From: Gemmatimonadota bacterium
Lineage (GTDB): Bacteria; Gemmatimonadota; Gemmatimonadetes; Palauibacterales; Palauibacteraceae
Direction of reading: 5' to 3'
NCBI GenBank assembly: GCA_029262175.1
Contig: JAJCZV010000218.1
Location: forward strand, 1 to 36,287
DNA length: 36,287 nucleotides
The notes beneath the pieces are model-generated. The model was given only the letters and a program-made list of their open reading frames with translations, made no database searches and was not told the DNA's origin. Numbering within the stretch: position 1 is the stretch's first letter; each line of letters begins with the position of its first letter. The position numbers and the translations under genes were made by a program. Positions 8,518 through 16,016 of the stretch are shown here, piece after piece.

Positions 8518-9170
8518 GCGTTCTCGTCCGGGATCGCGGCCAGCACTTCAGCCGGCTCAGGTCTGATCGTGTAGTCGGGATCGGCGGAGGCGAATACGAT
8601 GGTTCCACCCGAGTCGATGACGAAGGTGGCCGGGATCGGAAGTTCCCACGATTCGTCGCCATTGAATCGGACGAGGTCGAGGTCGAGGTCGAGATACAGC
8701 TGCCGCAGATCTTCGGAAAGCCGAAACGTCAGGCCGTAGTCCCGCGCTACGCCCTGGCCGAGATCGAGAAGAACGTCGAACTCGATGCCGTCATCCTCGA
8801 CCCAAGCCTTCGAGAAGTCGGCGAGTTGCGGTGATAACGTCACGAGCGTCGCTCCTTTGGCCTGGATCTCCGGAAGAAGCGCTTGAAGAGCAACCTGCTC
8901 TTCTCTGCAGTAGGGTCACCAGCGCCCGCGAAAGAAGCTCAGGACGACCGGCCCCCGTCGGAGCAGGGCCCGCAAACGGACCGTCTCTCCTGCCAGGTTG
9001 GGACGAGCAAACAGCGGCGCGCGGTCGCCAACCGCGCAGATCCGATCGAGGATGCCGGAGGCCCGGAGATCGGCGGTCGCCTGGTTCATGATGGCGGTGA
9101 CTTCCGGCGGTCGCTTGGCGTCCTTCTCGGCTCGCATTTCGGCGAGTCGTTGGTTCAGGGGACCGGTCAC
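8514..9170 (-). CDS. Selenocysteine-containing peroxiredoxin-like (AhpC/TSA) protein, TGA read through
   Basis: The frame runs from an ATG at 9168-9170 through an in-frame TGA (8916-8918, codon 85) to a TGA stop at 8514-8516, giving 218 residues with selenocysteine. Before the TGA lies RRGPVVLSFFRGRW; after it come P-Y-C-R-E-E-Q. The family motif is W-C-P-Y-C, so the TGA replaces the catalytic peroxidatic Cys (U85-P-Y-C88). The frame stays intact for 133 more codons of good thioredoxin fold. A 7-bp perfect hairpin with loop AGGUU starts 13 nt after the TGA, as expected for a bacterial SECIS. The product would reduce peroxides in the cytoplasm. Both ends share ATGA overlaps with neighbours, so it is no pseudogene. 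Standard gene calling would make two pieces. Confidence 0.88.
8885..8903 (-). promoter_or_regulatory. bSECIS-like hairpin of the peroxiredoxin
   Basis: Read on the minus strand, GAAGAGC and GCTCTTC form a perfect 7-bp stem around the loop AGGTT. The loop starts 19 nt after the TGA. A G at the start of the loop and a loop-to-UGA distance of about 16-37 nt are the accepted features of bacterial SECIS elements that bind SelB. The loop resembles the AGGUCU loop of the E. coli fdhF element. Confidence 0.75.
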
Positions 9171-9502
9171 GGCGTTTCCTCATCCCAAGGGTCGTTGGCA
9201 TCGCCCCACCGGAAGCAATCGAGCGCGATGCGTCCCCGTTCGTCGAACGCGACGCCCTCGTCGGCCAGAAGTCGGTGCTGGAGGTTTTCGGCGTAGGAAT
9301 CCGCCCGAAGGCTCACTTCGCCCTTGGCGTTGATGACCCGGTGCCACGGCACCGGTCGATCACAGGCGTGCAGCGCGTATCCGACGAGCCGCGCGTGCCC
9401 GCCCAACCCGGCCAAGCGGGCCACCTGCCCGTAGGTCGCGACTCGTCCCTCTGGGATGCGCGCGACCACGTCGAAGATCCTTGCATGCGTCTCAGCGCTC
9501 AT
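9167..9502 (-). CDS. Alkyltransferase-like (ATL) protein of the MGMT family
   Basis: This 111-residue protein consists of the DNA-binding domain of O6-methylguanine-DNA methyltransferase (RVATYGQVARLAGLGGHARLVG). The active-site motif P-C-H-R-V is PWHRV here, with Trp53 replacing the alkyl-accepting Cys. This defines alkyltransferase-like proteins, which bind O6-alkylguanine without repairing it and hand the lesion to nucleotide excision repair. The ATGA overlap with the peroxiredoxin gene couples translation. The start at 9502 follows Cdd1 by 33 nt. The DNA-damage role is established for the family; the link to the Sec-peroxiredoxin is inferred from position only. Confidence 0.9.
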   Translation of the reverse strand: MSAETHARIFDVVARIPEGRVATYGQVARLAGLGGHARLVGYALHACDRPVPWHRVINAKGEVSLRADSYAENLQHRLLADEGVAFDERGRIALDCFRWGDANDPWDEETP

Positions 9503-9535
9503 TTCACCTCGAATCGGTTCATGCGGCCGGCGCGC

Positions 9536-9820
9536 TCACGCCGTCGCGCCTTCGTTTTGATGGACTCGGCCCTTCCAGTTCCACCACTTGAGAAGCTCGG
9601 GCTCGGGGCGAGGCGTCTCGGCGAAATGGACGGCGCACCGAAACTGGTACAACACGCAGCGATCCTGGTGAGCGCCCCGCAGTTCGCACAAGCGGACATA
9701 GAGTCGGTTGGGGTCCCGGCCCACGAGCTCACGAACCTGGCGGACGCCCAGTTCCTCGAACGCCATCACGAAGGCCGGACCGACGCCCGGAATCGTCAGA
9801 AGATCGCTGGTTGCTGTCAT
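9536..9820 (-). CDS. Cdd1-family (pathogenicity locus) helix-hairpin-helix protein
   Basis: This 94-residue protein starts with a helix-hairpin-helix motif (LLTIPGVGPAFVMAFEELGV), a nonspecific DNA-binding element. It is followed by the Cdd1 signature: LYVRLCELRG, DRCVLYQFRCAVHFAE and PELLKWWNWKG. The family is widespread, short and of unknown function; several conserved Cys residues (44, 54, 61 approximately) could bind metal. It is the first gene of the minus-strand run that includes the ATL protein and the Sec-peroxiredoxin. It is divergent from the Fe-S protein gene across a 113-nt region with a palindrome. Confidence 0.86.
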   Translation of the reverse strand: MTATSDLLTIPGVGPAFVMAFEELGVRQVRELVGRDPNRLYVRLCELRGAHQDRCVLYQFRCAVHFAETPRPEPELLKWWNWKGRVHQNEGATA

Positions 9821-9880
9821 GGCGCTGATTCTCGGCCCTCCGTAGCCTCAGGGATACGCCAAAAGACTCACTCGGCACGC

Positions 9881-9896
9881 CAAGCGTCAACGCTTG
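9881..9896. promoter_or_regulatory. Operator-like palindrome in the cdd1 / Fe-S gene divergent region
   Basis: CAAGCGT, a CA spacer and ACGCTTG form a perfect 7-bp inverted repeat. A third half-site, ACGCTTGC, recurs at 9908-9915, 18 nt after the copy starting at 9890. The arrangement between two divergently transcribed genes resembles a dimeric repressor or activator site. No regulator gene is adjacent, so the factor is unknown. Confidence 0.4.
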
Positions 9897-9933
9897 CGCC
9901 GAAATCGACGCTTGCAGCGCCTCAGGAGGAACC

Positions 9934-11106
9934 CTGGCGGACATCAATCCGGGCTACGAGGTCACGGACGAGTTCGAGCGCTTCTCTCAGAAACATGACG
10001 TCTTTCGACGGTCGTTCTGGGATGATCGCATCCGCACGGCGAAGAGCGAGCGTTTCTACCGCACGTATCGCGACACCCTAGATCAGTGGCGTAAGGCCGA
10101 CGGGTTTACGCAGCGTGACTACGCGCTCCGGAACGCTTCGTGGCACGTGAGCGATCTCTTTACCGAGTACGGCGAGGACGAGGATCGGCGAGAAGGGTTC
10201 AGCGACGCATTCACGCTGCAGCGGGAGGTCGTCCCCGAGCAAGTCGAGTTCGACAGCCCGACTGCCGCGGCTTCGGAGATCAAACGCGTGGCGCGCGCAT
10301 TCGGAGCCGACTTGGTCGGAATTACGAGGCTCGATCCCCGGTGGTTGTACACCGAAAAATTCAGCGACCTCTCCGGGACGGCGCGCCCGAACGACATCCC
10401 CATGGACCTGGACAGCGTCATCGTCACGGCTCAGGCGATGGACTACGAACTCGTCCGCACCGTCCCTTCCGCGCTCTCGGGCGCGGCAACGGGACTCGGA
10501 TACTCGCACGACGCGCTCGTCGTCCTGTCTCTCGCCCAGTACATCCGAAATCTCGGCTACCGAGCGATCGCCAGCATGAACGACTCCGCGCTCGCCATTC
10601 CGATGGCGCTGTCGGCGGGATTGGGAGAGTACAGCCGGCTGGGACTGCTGATCACCAAGGAATTCGGCCCGCGAGTGCGACTAGGCAAGGTCTTTACCGA
10701 TCTTCCTCTCGACTTCGACCAGCCCATCCAGTTTGGCGTAAAGGAGTTTTGCGATACCTGTTCTCGCTGCGCCGACGCCTGCCCGGTCGGAGCGATACCG
10801 ACGGGTCCACCGAGCACCGAGCGTCACAACGAGTCGAACCTGAAGGGCGTCAAGAAGTGGTCGGTGGATGGGGAGGCGTGTTTCGGCTACTGGGCGGCGC
10901 AGAACAGCGACTGCGCGATCTGCATGCGCGTTTGTCCGTACAACAAAGACTATTCGCGCTGGTGGGCCCGCCTGGGTCAACGTCTGGCCGGAACCCCGCT
11001 TCGAGGTCTCATGCTCTGGCTCGACGTCAAGCTGAAGTTCGGAGAGCGCGTGAAGCCCAAGGACTGGTGGGCTCGGGCGACCGACCAAGGCCCAAGCAGC
11101 GCCTAG
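9934..11106 (+). CDS. Reductive-dehalogenase-like / epoxyqueuosine-reductase-type 4Fe-4S protein
   Basis: The protein is about 390 residues if it begins at the CTG at 9934, 4 nt after AGGAGG(A). A first ferredoxin cluster is C273-x2-C-x2-C-x3-C-P (CDTCSRCADACPVGAIP). A second is formed by Cys316 with C327-x2-C330-x3-C334-P. The layout resembles the C-terminal part of RdhA. There is no Tat signal and no RdhB membrane anchor, so respiration of organohalides is unlikely; a cytoplasmic catabolic dehalogenase, or another B12/Fe-S reductase, is more likely. No ATG, GTG or TTG lies in frame between the upstream stop (about 9825) and a GTG at 10147, which is too late since good protein sequence precedes it. 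The start is therefore uncertain. Confidence 0.75.
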   Translation: MADINPGYEVTDEFERFSQKHDVFRRSFWDDRIRTAKSERFYRTYRDTLDQWRKADGFTQRDYALRNASWHVSDLFTEYGEDEDRREGFSDAFTLQREVVPEQVEFDSPTAAASEIKRVARAFGADLVGITRLDPRWLYTEKFSDLSGTARPNDIPMDLDSVIVTAQAMDYELVRTVPSALSGAATGLGYSHDALVVLSLAQYIRNLGYRAIASMNDSALAIPMALSAGLGEYSRLGLLITKEFGPRVRLGKVFTDLPLDFDQPIQFGVKEFCDTCSRCADACPVGAIPTGPPSTERHNESNLKGVKKWSVDGEACFGYWAAQNSDCAICMRVCPYNKDYSRWWARLGQRLAGTPLRGLMLWLDVKLKFGERVKPKDWWARATDQGPSSA

Positions 11107-11145
11107 AGCCGCGAGCGATGTTTCGAGCGACGGGAGCGATTTGAT

Positions 11146-11640
11146 TTGAATCAGAAGGAAAAGCCCGATCTTTCGATCGGCGCTGGGCCAGGAAGCCGAC
11201 CGGATCTCGAGGAGGCGTTCGAGTCGTGGTCGGAGATGCGCGACACGTCGCTGCTCAGGGGCGTCGCCGCCATCATTCTCGGTTTCCTGGTCCTCACGTT
11301 CGGAGCGGTCGTCGTAGAACGCACGCTTATCGGAATCACCGGCATCGGCCCCGGCGATTCCGTCACGACGACGCTCGTCGCGTGGAGCATCGGATCTCGA
11401 TTCGTGGTCGCGGCGCTCGCCGGCTATCTGACCGCCCGGACGGCTCCCAAGGCGCCGTTCATCCATGCAGCGGCGTTCGCCGGCGTGCTCGTTTTTATCA
11501 GCGTGGCCGCGATCTCGGGGCAGGCAGCCGTGGGTGGGATCGACGATCGCCCGTGGTTTCCGCCGCTCATGTCGTTGATCGGGCCCTTTGGCGTACTCGC
11601 CGGCGCCGCCCTCTTCCGCATGCGGGCTCGCGGGCGCTGA
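11146..11640 (+). CDS. Uncharacterised membrane protein with four hydrophobic segments
   Basis: I do not recognise a family. This 164-residue protein has a polar N-terminus of about 35 residues and then four hydrophobic stretches (about 40-62, 78-96, 103-122 and 137-155). The start is a TTG at 11146-11148 with GGGAG 9 nt upstream. It follows the Fe-S protein gene by 39 nt on the same strand, which suggests co-transcription, perhaps as a membrane partner. Its stop lies 3 nt from the end of the convergent symporter gene. Confidence 0.65.
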   Translation: MNQKEKPDLSIGAGPGSRPDLEEAFESWSEMRDTSLLRGVAAIILGFLVLTFGAVVVERTLIGITGIGPGDSVTTTLVAWSIGSRFVVAALAGYLTARTAPKAPFIHAAAFAGVLVFISVAAISGQAAVGGIDDRPWFPPLMSLIGPFGVLAGAALFRMRARGR

Positions 11641-11643
11641 CCT

Positions 11644-13332
11644 CTACCAGAACACCCCGAAGAGGAGGGTGAGAGAGATGATCGCGAGGGCCACCGCGAA
11701 CCACGTGGGGTTGAGAAGACGGCTCGGAGCCATGTCGAACGGGTGATCCCGAAGACCGCCGAGCTCCTCCGAACTTCGTTCCAGCCACCCCTCTTTCCGC
11801 GGGGGTTTGACGGCGACCGTCTCGCCGCTCGCTTCGGCGAAGCGATCGCGCCGGCGAAACGACCAAGTGGACAATATCAAGCCGGCGATCGTAAACAGCA
11901 TCGACCACAGGAAGGCTTCCCACTGTCCCGTGAACCATTCTGGGAACCACGCGAAGTCCAGCACCTCTCGGTTCACAAAGGCGAGGACGCCATATAGGCC
12001 ACCCGTCAGGAGACCGACCAAACCGCTCCTGCGGTGAGCGGCCGTGAGTGTCCCGGCCAGGTAAAGAACGAACAGGGGCGTGACAAAGACCGAGATCAAC
12101 GAACGAAATGCGCCCAACATCGTGGAGGTCGACATGATGAACGGCAGATAGGCAAACCCGAGCGACAGGATCGCCACCGTCGCCCACCGTCCGGTCCACA
12201 CGTAATGCCGGTCTTCGCGGTCACGAACCAAAAAGCGCGCGTAAATGTCTCGCGTGAACAGCGCCGAGAGCGCGGAACCCATCGAGTCGAACGTGCTGAC
12301 CGCGGCGCTCAGGATCCCCGCCACCACGAGTCCCTTGAGCCCGACACCGAGATAGGTGCTCACCAACTGTGGGTACATGGCATCCGCCTGGACGAATTCA
12401 GGGAACGCGGCGCGACCGAACAGCCCCATCATTTCGTTGGCCAGGAGAACGGGCAGGCTGAGCGCGACGCCGGCGACCGCGGCCATCTTCATGTCCCACA
12501 AGGATCGCGTGCCCATGAGCCGCATGGTCTGCGTGTGGTTCACCGTCCAGTAACTCGAGGCGATGATCGTCCAGCCGAGCATGATGAGGATCGGTGACGT
12601 GTCGCCTCCGCGTCCCCGGAAGCCACTGACGTGAGAGAGGTCGGAGCCATCGAGCCCGGGCGCCAGTCCAGGCGTGCCTTCGGGAATCTCCGCCAGCCGC
12701 GCCAACATGGCGTCCCATCCACCGACCGCCTGCCACACGGCGCCCAACACCACGAGGCCACCAGCCAGGATGATGATGCCCTGGAGCGCGTCGGTGAGGA
12801 CGACGGTGCGAAGACCGCCCCACGCCGTGTAAACGGCCGATAGCAGCACGAGCGCGACGATTAGAGACCAAGCCAGCGCAGGCGTAAGACCCGCAACGCC
12901 CTCGAGCATCAGATAGAGCGACCAGATCATCATTCCGAGGACGCTCGTACGGTACTGGATCTGAATGAGCGCGCTCATGACCCGCGTCGACGGGCCGAAC
13001 CGACCTTCCAGGTATTCGGCGTTGGTGTAGAGTCCGGCGCGATAGATCGCCGGGACGATGAGAAACGCGGCCAGGATTCCCCCGAGAATCGAGCCGGTGG
13101 TGTGCACCGACATGATGTGCAGACCCTCGCTCGTCGTCGTTCCGGTGATCGAAACGAAGTCGGAGCTGTCCACGTTGGTCGCGAACATCGAGAGACCGAC
13201 CATCCACCAGGGCAGCGAGCGCGACCCTAAAAACCACTCGCTGCTCGTGGTGGTACCGCGCGCGCGGTAGAAACCAAACAGGATGATCGCTCCGTTGAGA
13301 CCAAAGACGATCAGCCAGTCGAGACCGGTCAC
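11644..13332 (-). CDS. Sodium:solute symporter (SSS family, SGLT-like)
   Basis: This 562-residue protein has an extended set of transmembrane helices. The N-terminus (MTGLDWLIVFGLNGAIILFG) is followed by SSEWFLGSRSLPWWMVGLSM. Family motifs include YTNAEYLEGRFG and AAVSTFDSMGSALSALFTRD, the latter matching the sodium-site Ser region. The C-terminus adds a further helix. It begins 7 nt after the DoeB-like deacylase gene, on the same strand, so the two probably form an operon that imports and then deacylates an amino acid derivative. The substrate is not clear from sequence. It is a different branch from the symporter at 6506-8227. Confidence 0.9.
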   Translation of the reverse strand: MTGLDWLIVFGLNGAIILFGFYRARGTTTSSEWFLGSRSLPWWMVGLSMFATNVDSSDFVSITGTTTSEGLHIMSVHTTGSILGGILAAFLIVPAIYRAGLYTNAEYLEGRFGPSTRVMSALIQIQYRTSVLGMMIWSLYLMLEGVAGLTPALAWSLIVALVLLSAVYTAWGGLRTVVLTDALQGIIILAGGLVVLGAVWQAVGGWDAMLARLAEIPEGTPGLAPGLDGSDLSHVSGFRGRGGDTSPILIMLGWTIIASSYWTVNHTQTMRLMGTRSLWDMKMAAVAGVALSLPVLLANEMMGLFGRAAFPEFVQADAMYPQLVSTYLGVGLKGLVVAGILSAAVSTFDSMGSALSALFTRDIYARFLVRDREDRHYVWTGRWATVAILSLGFAYLPFIMSTSTMLGAFRSLISVFVTPLFVLYLAGTLTAAHRRSGLVGLLTGGLYGVLAFVNREVLDFAWFPEWFTGQWEAFLWSMLFTIAGLILSTWSFRRRDRFAEASGETVAVKPPRKEGWLERSSEELGGLRDHPFDMAPSRLLNPTWFAVALAIISLTLLFGVFW

Positions 13333-13339
13333 GCCGCGC

Positions 13340-14365
13340 TTACTCCAGGATGCTCGGGTCGACGTCGTGAGCGATCACGGCGACGCAATCTCCTTGCGAG
13401 CAAACGGAGGGACCGCGGTCTCCCAATAAGATGCCTGCGCGAAGCGCGACGATGGGAACCGGCTCTCGGTCGGGTCGTTCGAGAAAGTGGATCTGTCCGA
13501 CCGCCTGGCCGTCCTCGACCTCGTCGCCTAGATCGACGAGGCTTTCGTAGATCCCCGACTCCGGAGCGAAGCGGTAGTCGTCTCGATCGAGCGATTGGAC
13601 CCACCGAGTCGGCGGAAGCCCGAGGTCCTCGCGGGTCTTGAAATCGCCTTCGAGTACGCCGGTGTGGATGAGCACGTTTCTCAAGCCTTCTTGACTCAGG
13701 CGGTTGAGTCGTGCGGGCAGCGACTCGGCCCCCCCCATCTCGGTCGTAATGACCACCTTGCCTTGGTTCTCGGCCTCCACCGGTAGCAGCCCGGTGCCAG
13801 CGATGTCCGCATAGAGAAACGCGAGGTCCGTGTTGTACGCCAACGTCCCCGCGACCATGCGTCGTCGCTGTTCGCGATCGGGGACCAGGTGCATATGGGC
13901 ACAAGGGTAGAAATCCGTGCTTCGACCGCCCGTATGCAGATCGATGACGTATTCGGACATCGGAAAGAGCACATTTGTCAGGTAGTGCGCGATTTTATCG
14001 GACACCGATCCTTCAGCCTTGCCGGGAAACGACCGGTTCAGGTTCTGTCCGTCGAGCGGAGAGAGCCGGGTCCCCGCTCGCGAGGCCGGCGGGTTGAGGA
14101 TCGGGATCATGATGAGACGCCCGCGGATCTGTGACGCTTCGAGTTCGCGACCGAGCTTGAGGATCGCAATCTGCCCCGGATACTCGTCTCCGTGATTCCC
14201 GGCCAGAAGAAGCACGGTCGGTCCTTCGCCGTTGACGAGGACCGTCACTGGAATCTGAAGGTTGGCCCACCCGCCGAGGTTGTGTGAATACGGGACGGCG
14301 AGATGTCCCTGTTGCTTCCCAGGCTGATCGAAATCGACCGTCGCGTGCATGAGCGTGTCGGACAT
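13340..14365 (-). CDS. Succinylglutamate desuccinylase/aspartoacylase family deacylase (DoeB-like)
   Basis: This 341-residue zinc hydrolase has the start-to-core layout of N-alpha-acetyl-L-2,4-diaminobutyrate deacetylase (DoeB). It has an N-terminal HLAVPYSHNLGGWANLQIPV strand, then the zinc motif AGNHGDEYPG, and the downstream IDLHTGGRSTDF with a third ligand His. DoeB takes part in ectoine breakdown. No other ectoine gene (doeA, ectABC) is visible here, so the true substrate may be another N-acylated amino acid. The ATG at 14363-14365 has GAGG 7 nt upstream; an 8-codon extension is less likely. The next gene downstream is a sodium symporter at a 7-nt gap. Confidence 0.85.
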   Translation of the reverse strand: MSDTLMHATVDFDQPGKQQGHLAVPYSHNLGGWANLQIPVTVLVNGEGPTVLLLAGNHGDEYPGQIAILKLGRELEASQIRGRLIMIPILNPPASRAGTRLSPLDGQNLNRSFPGKAEGSVSDKIAHYLTNVLFPMSEYVIDLHTGGRSTDFYPCAHMHLVPDREQRRRMVAGTLAYNTDLAFLYADIAGTGLLPVEAENQGKVVITTEMGGAESLPARLNRLSQEGLRNVLIHTGVLEGDFKTREDLGLPPTRWVQSLDRDDYRFAPESGIYESLVDLGDEVEDGQAVGQIHFLERPDREPVPIVALRAGILLGDRGPSVCSQGDCVAVIAHDVDPSILE

Positions 14366-14501
14366 GTTCAAACCTCGTCTCGCGGGCATAATCCGTGGCG
14401 GTTGGCACCGGCCGAAGGGGACGACACTATTGTGCGGTCAAGCCGAGCCGCAATCGCGCTCGAGAAGTTGATCCGTCAGGGAACGCAAAGGGAAGCCGGA
14501 A

Positions 14502-15632
14502 ATGCGAATCGAGACGTTGGCCGTGCAGTCGACGGGCGGACCCGATCGAGCCAGCGGCGCCATCATACCTCCGATCACGCTCTCGACGACGTTCGAACGC
14601 GCAGCGGACGGGAGCTACCCCGGCGGATTCGACTACACCCGAAGCGGCAACCCAAACCGGAACGCGCTGGAAGCGGCGTTGGCGACGCTCGAGGGTGGGG
14701 CCGTCGCGGCCGCGTTTCCCTCCGGGACGGCGGCGACGTTCGGCATCGTCTTCTCGCTGCTGCCGGGTGACCACATCGTGGCCCCGGACGACGCGTACTA
14801 CGGAACCGCCGTTCTCTTGAGAACTCTGTTTGAAGAGCGCGGCGTCGAGGCGAGCTTTGTCGACATGACGGATCTGGACTCCGTTGCAGCGGCGATGCGT
14901 CCCAACACAAAGCTGGTCTGGATCGAGACGCCGTCCAACCCGCTCATTCGCGTCTCGGACATCGCCGCTCTCGCCGACATCGCGCACGAGGGCGGGGCCA
15001 TCGCCGTCTGCGACAACTCCTGGGCGACGCCGCTCCTGCAACGGCCGATCGATCTGGGTGCGGACCTCGTCATGCATTCGACCACCAAGTATCTCGCCGG
15101 ACACAGCGATGCCATGGGTGGCGCCGTGATGGCCAAAGAGGAGAACGAGCGCTTCGCACGGATCCGGCGCATGCAGGAAGCCGCGGGCTCCGTTCCGGCG
15201 CCGTTCGACTGTTGGCTCATCCGGCGCGGGCTGGAGTCGCTCGCGCCACGCATGGCGATGCACTGCGCGAACGCGATGGAGATCGCCCGGTTCCTCGAGG
15301 CGCATCCGAAGGTCGAAGCCGTCCATTTTCCCGGTCTGGAGAACGATCCCGGTCACGAGATCGCCAGTCGTCAAATGCGGGACTATGGCGGTATGCTCGC
15401 CTTCGACGTGCCGGGCGGTCAGGCGGAGGCGTTCGCCGTTACCGATGGTGTCCGCATCTTCGCGCGGGCGACCAGTCTTGGCGGTACCCATTCGCTCATC
15501 GAGCACCGCGCGTCGGCCGAGGGTCCCACGAGTCAGGCACCGCAAAACCTCTTGCGGCTGGCCGTCGGGCTGGAGCACCCCGATGATCTAAAAGAAGACT
15601 TGGATCGGGCGCTCCTAGCCGCGTTTGGCTGA
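14502..15632 (+). CDS. Cystathionine gamma-synthase/lyase family PLP enzyme
   Basis: This 376-residue member of the Cys/Met metabolism PLP family has AAFPSGTAATF for phosphate binding. The PLP lysine is Lys196 in MHSTTKYLAGHSD. SLGGTHSLIEHRAS near the C-terminus is a standard family block. Members act as cystathionine gamma-synthase, beta-lyase, gamma-lyase or O-acylhomoserine sulfhydrylase. The active-site sequence alone does not choose among these. The upstream region to the divergent DoeB-like gene is 136 nt and shows no clear promoter. GGAAG precedes the ATG. A second, distinct paralogue lies at 28815-30029. Confidence 0.9.
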   Translation: MRIETLAVQSTGGPDRASGAIIPPITLSTTFERAADGSYPGGFDYTRSGNPNRNALEAALATLEGGAVAAAFPSGTAATFGIVFSLLPGDHIVAPDDAYYGTAVLLRTLFEERGVEASFVDMTDLDSVAAAMRPNTKLVWIETPSNPLIRVSDIAALADIAHEGGAIAVCDNSWATPLLQRPIDLGADLVMHSTTKYLAGHSDAMGGAVMAKEENERFARIRRMQEAAGSVPAPFDCWLIRRGLESLAPRMAMHCANAMEIARFLEAHPKVEAVHFPGLENDPGHEIASRQMRDYGGMLAFDVPGGQAEAFAVTDGVRIFARATSLGGTHSLIEHRASAEGPTSQAPQNLLRLAVGLEHPDDLKEDLDRALLAAFG

Positions 15633-15659
15633 GCGCCCGTCCAAGGGTCTGCGGAGTGG

Positions 15660-15938
15660 CTAGTCCGTGCGGCTCGTGATCTCGATCAGGTGATAGCCGA
15701 ACTGGGTCTGAACCGGCCCGTGCGTCTTCCCGACCTCGTCGGAAAACACCACTTCGTCGAACTCCGGCACCATCTGGCCTCGTCCGAACTCGCCTAGATC
15801 GCCGCCCTCTCGCCCCGAGGGGCAGGTCGAGTGCTCTTTCGCGACATCGCCGAAATCGGCGCCGCCGTCGATATCTGCCTTCAGCGACTCCGCTACTTCC
15901 ATTGAATCCACCAGGATATGTCTGGCCTTTGCGCGCAC
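15660..15938 (-). CDS. ppiC: Parvulin-type peptidylprolyl isomerase
   Basis: This 92-residue protein is a single rotamase domain of the PpiC/Pin1 type. It includes RAKARHILV at the N-terminus, GGDLGEFGRGQMVPEFDEVV in the middle and THGPVQTQFGYHLIEI at the end. There is no signal peptide, so it should be cytoplasmic, accelerating cis-trans isomerisation of prolyl bonds. The GTG start (15936-15938) has GGAAGG 7 nt upstream. It lies 78 nt downstream of the sarcosine oxidase gamma gene on the same strand and may be co-transcribed, although a functional link is not evident. Confidence 0.92.
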   Translation of the reverse strand: MRAKARHILVDSMEVAESLKADIDGGADFGDVAKEHSTCPSGREGGDLGEFGRGQMVPEFDEVVFSDEVGKTHGPVQTQFGYHLIEITSRTD

Positions 15939-16016
15939 GGTACATCCTTCCGTTTTTGATCCGCTACGACGAACTCTTCGCGTGGGGTCCGAGTTTGAAC
16001 TCGGGTAGCGGTGGAA

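Noticed and set aside
8228..8662. N-terminal extension of the acetate-type symporter
   Set aside because: It overlaps the DUF4212 gene in another frame, is low in hydrophobicity and lacks a start signal; ATGA at 8224-8227 is the natural start.
8916..8918. TGA in the peroxiredoxin as a nonsense mutation
   Set aside because: The stop is at the one position where Sec is expected, with SECIS and intact frame on both sides; decay would not be so precise.
9934..11106. Respiratory reductive dehalogenase (RdhA)
   Set aside because: No Tat signal and no RdhB-type anchor gene; the following membrane protein is a different size and shape.
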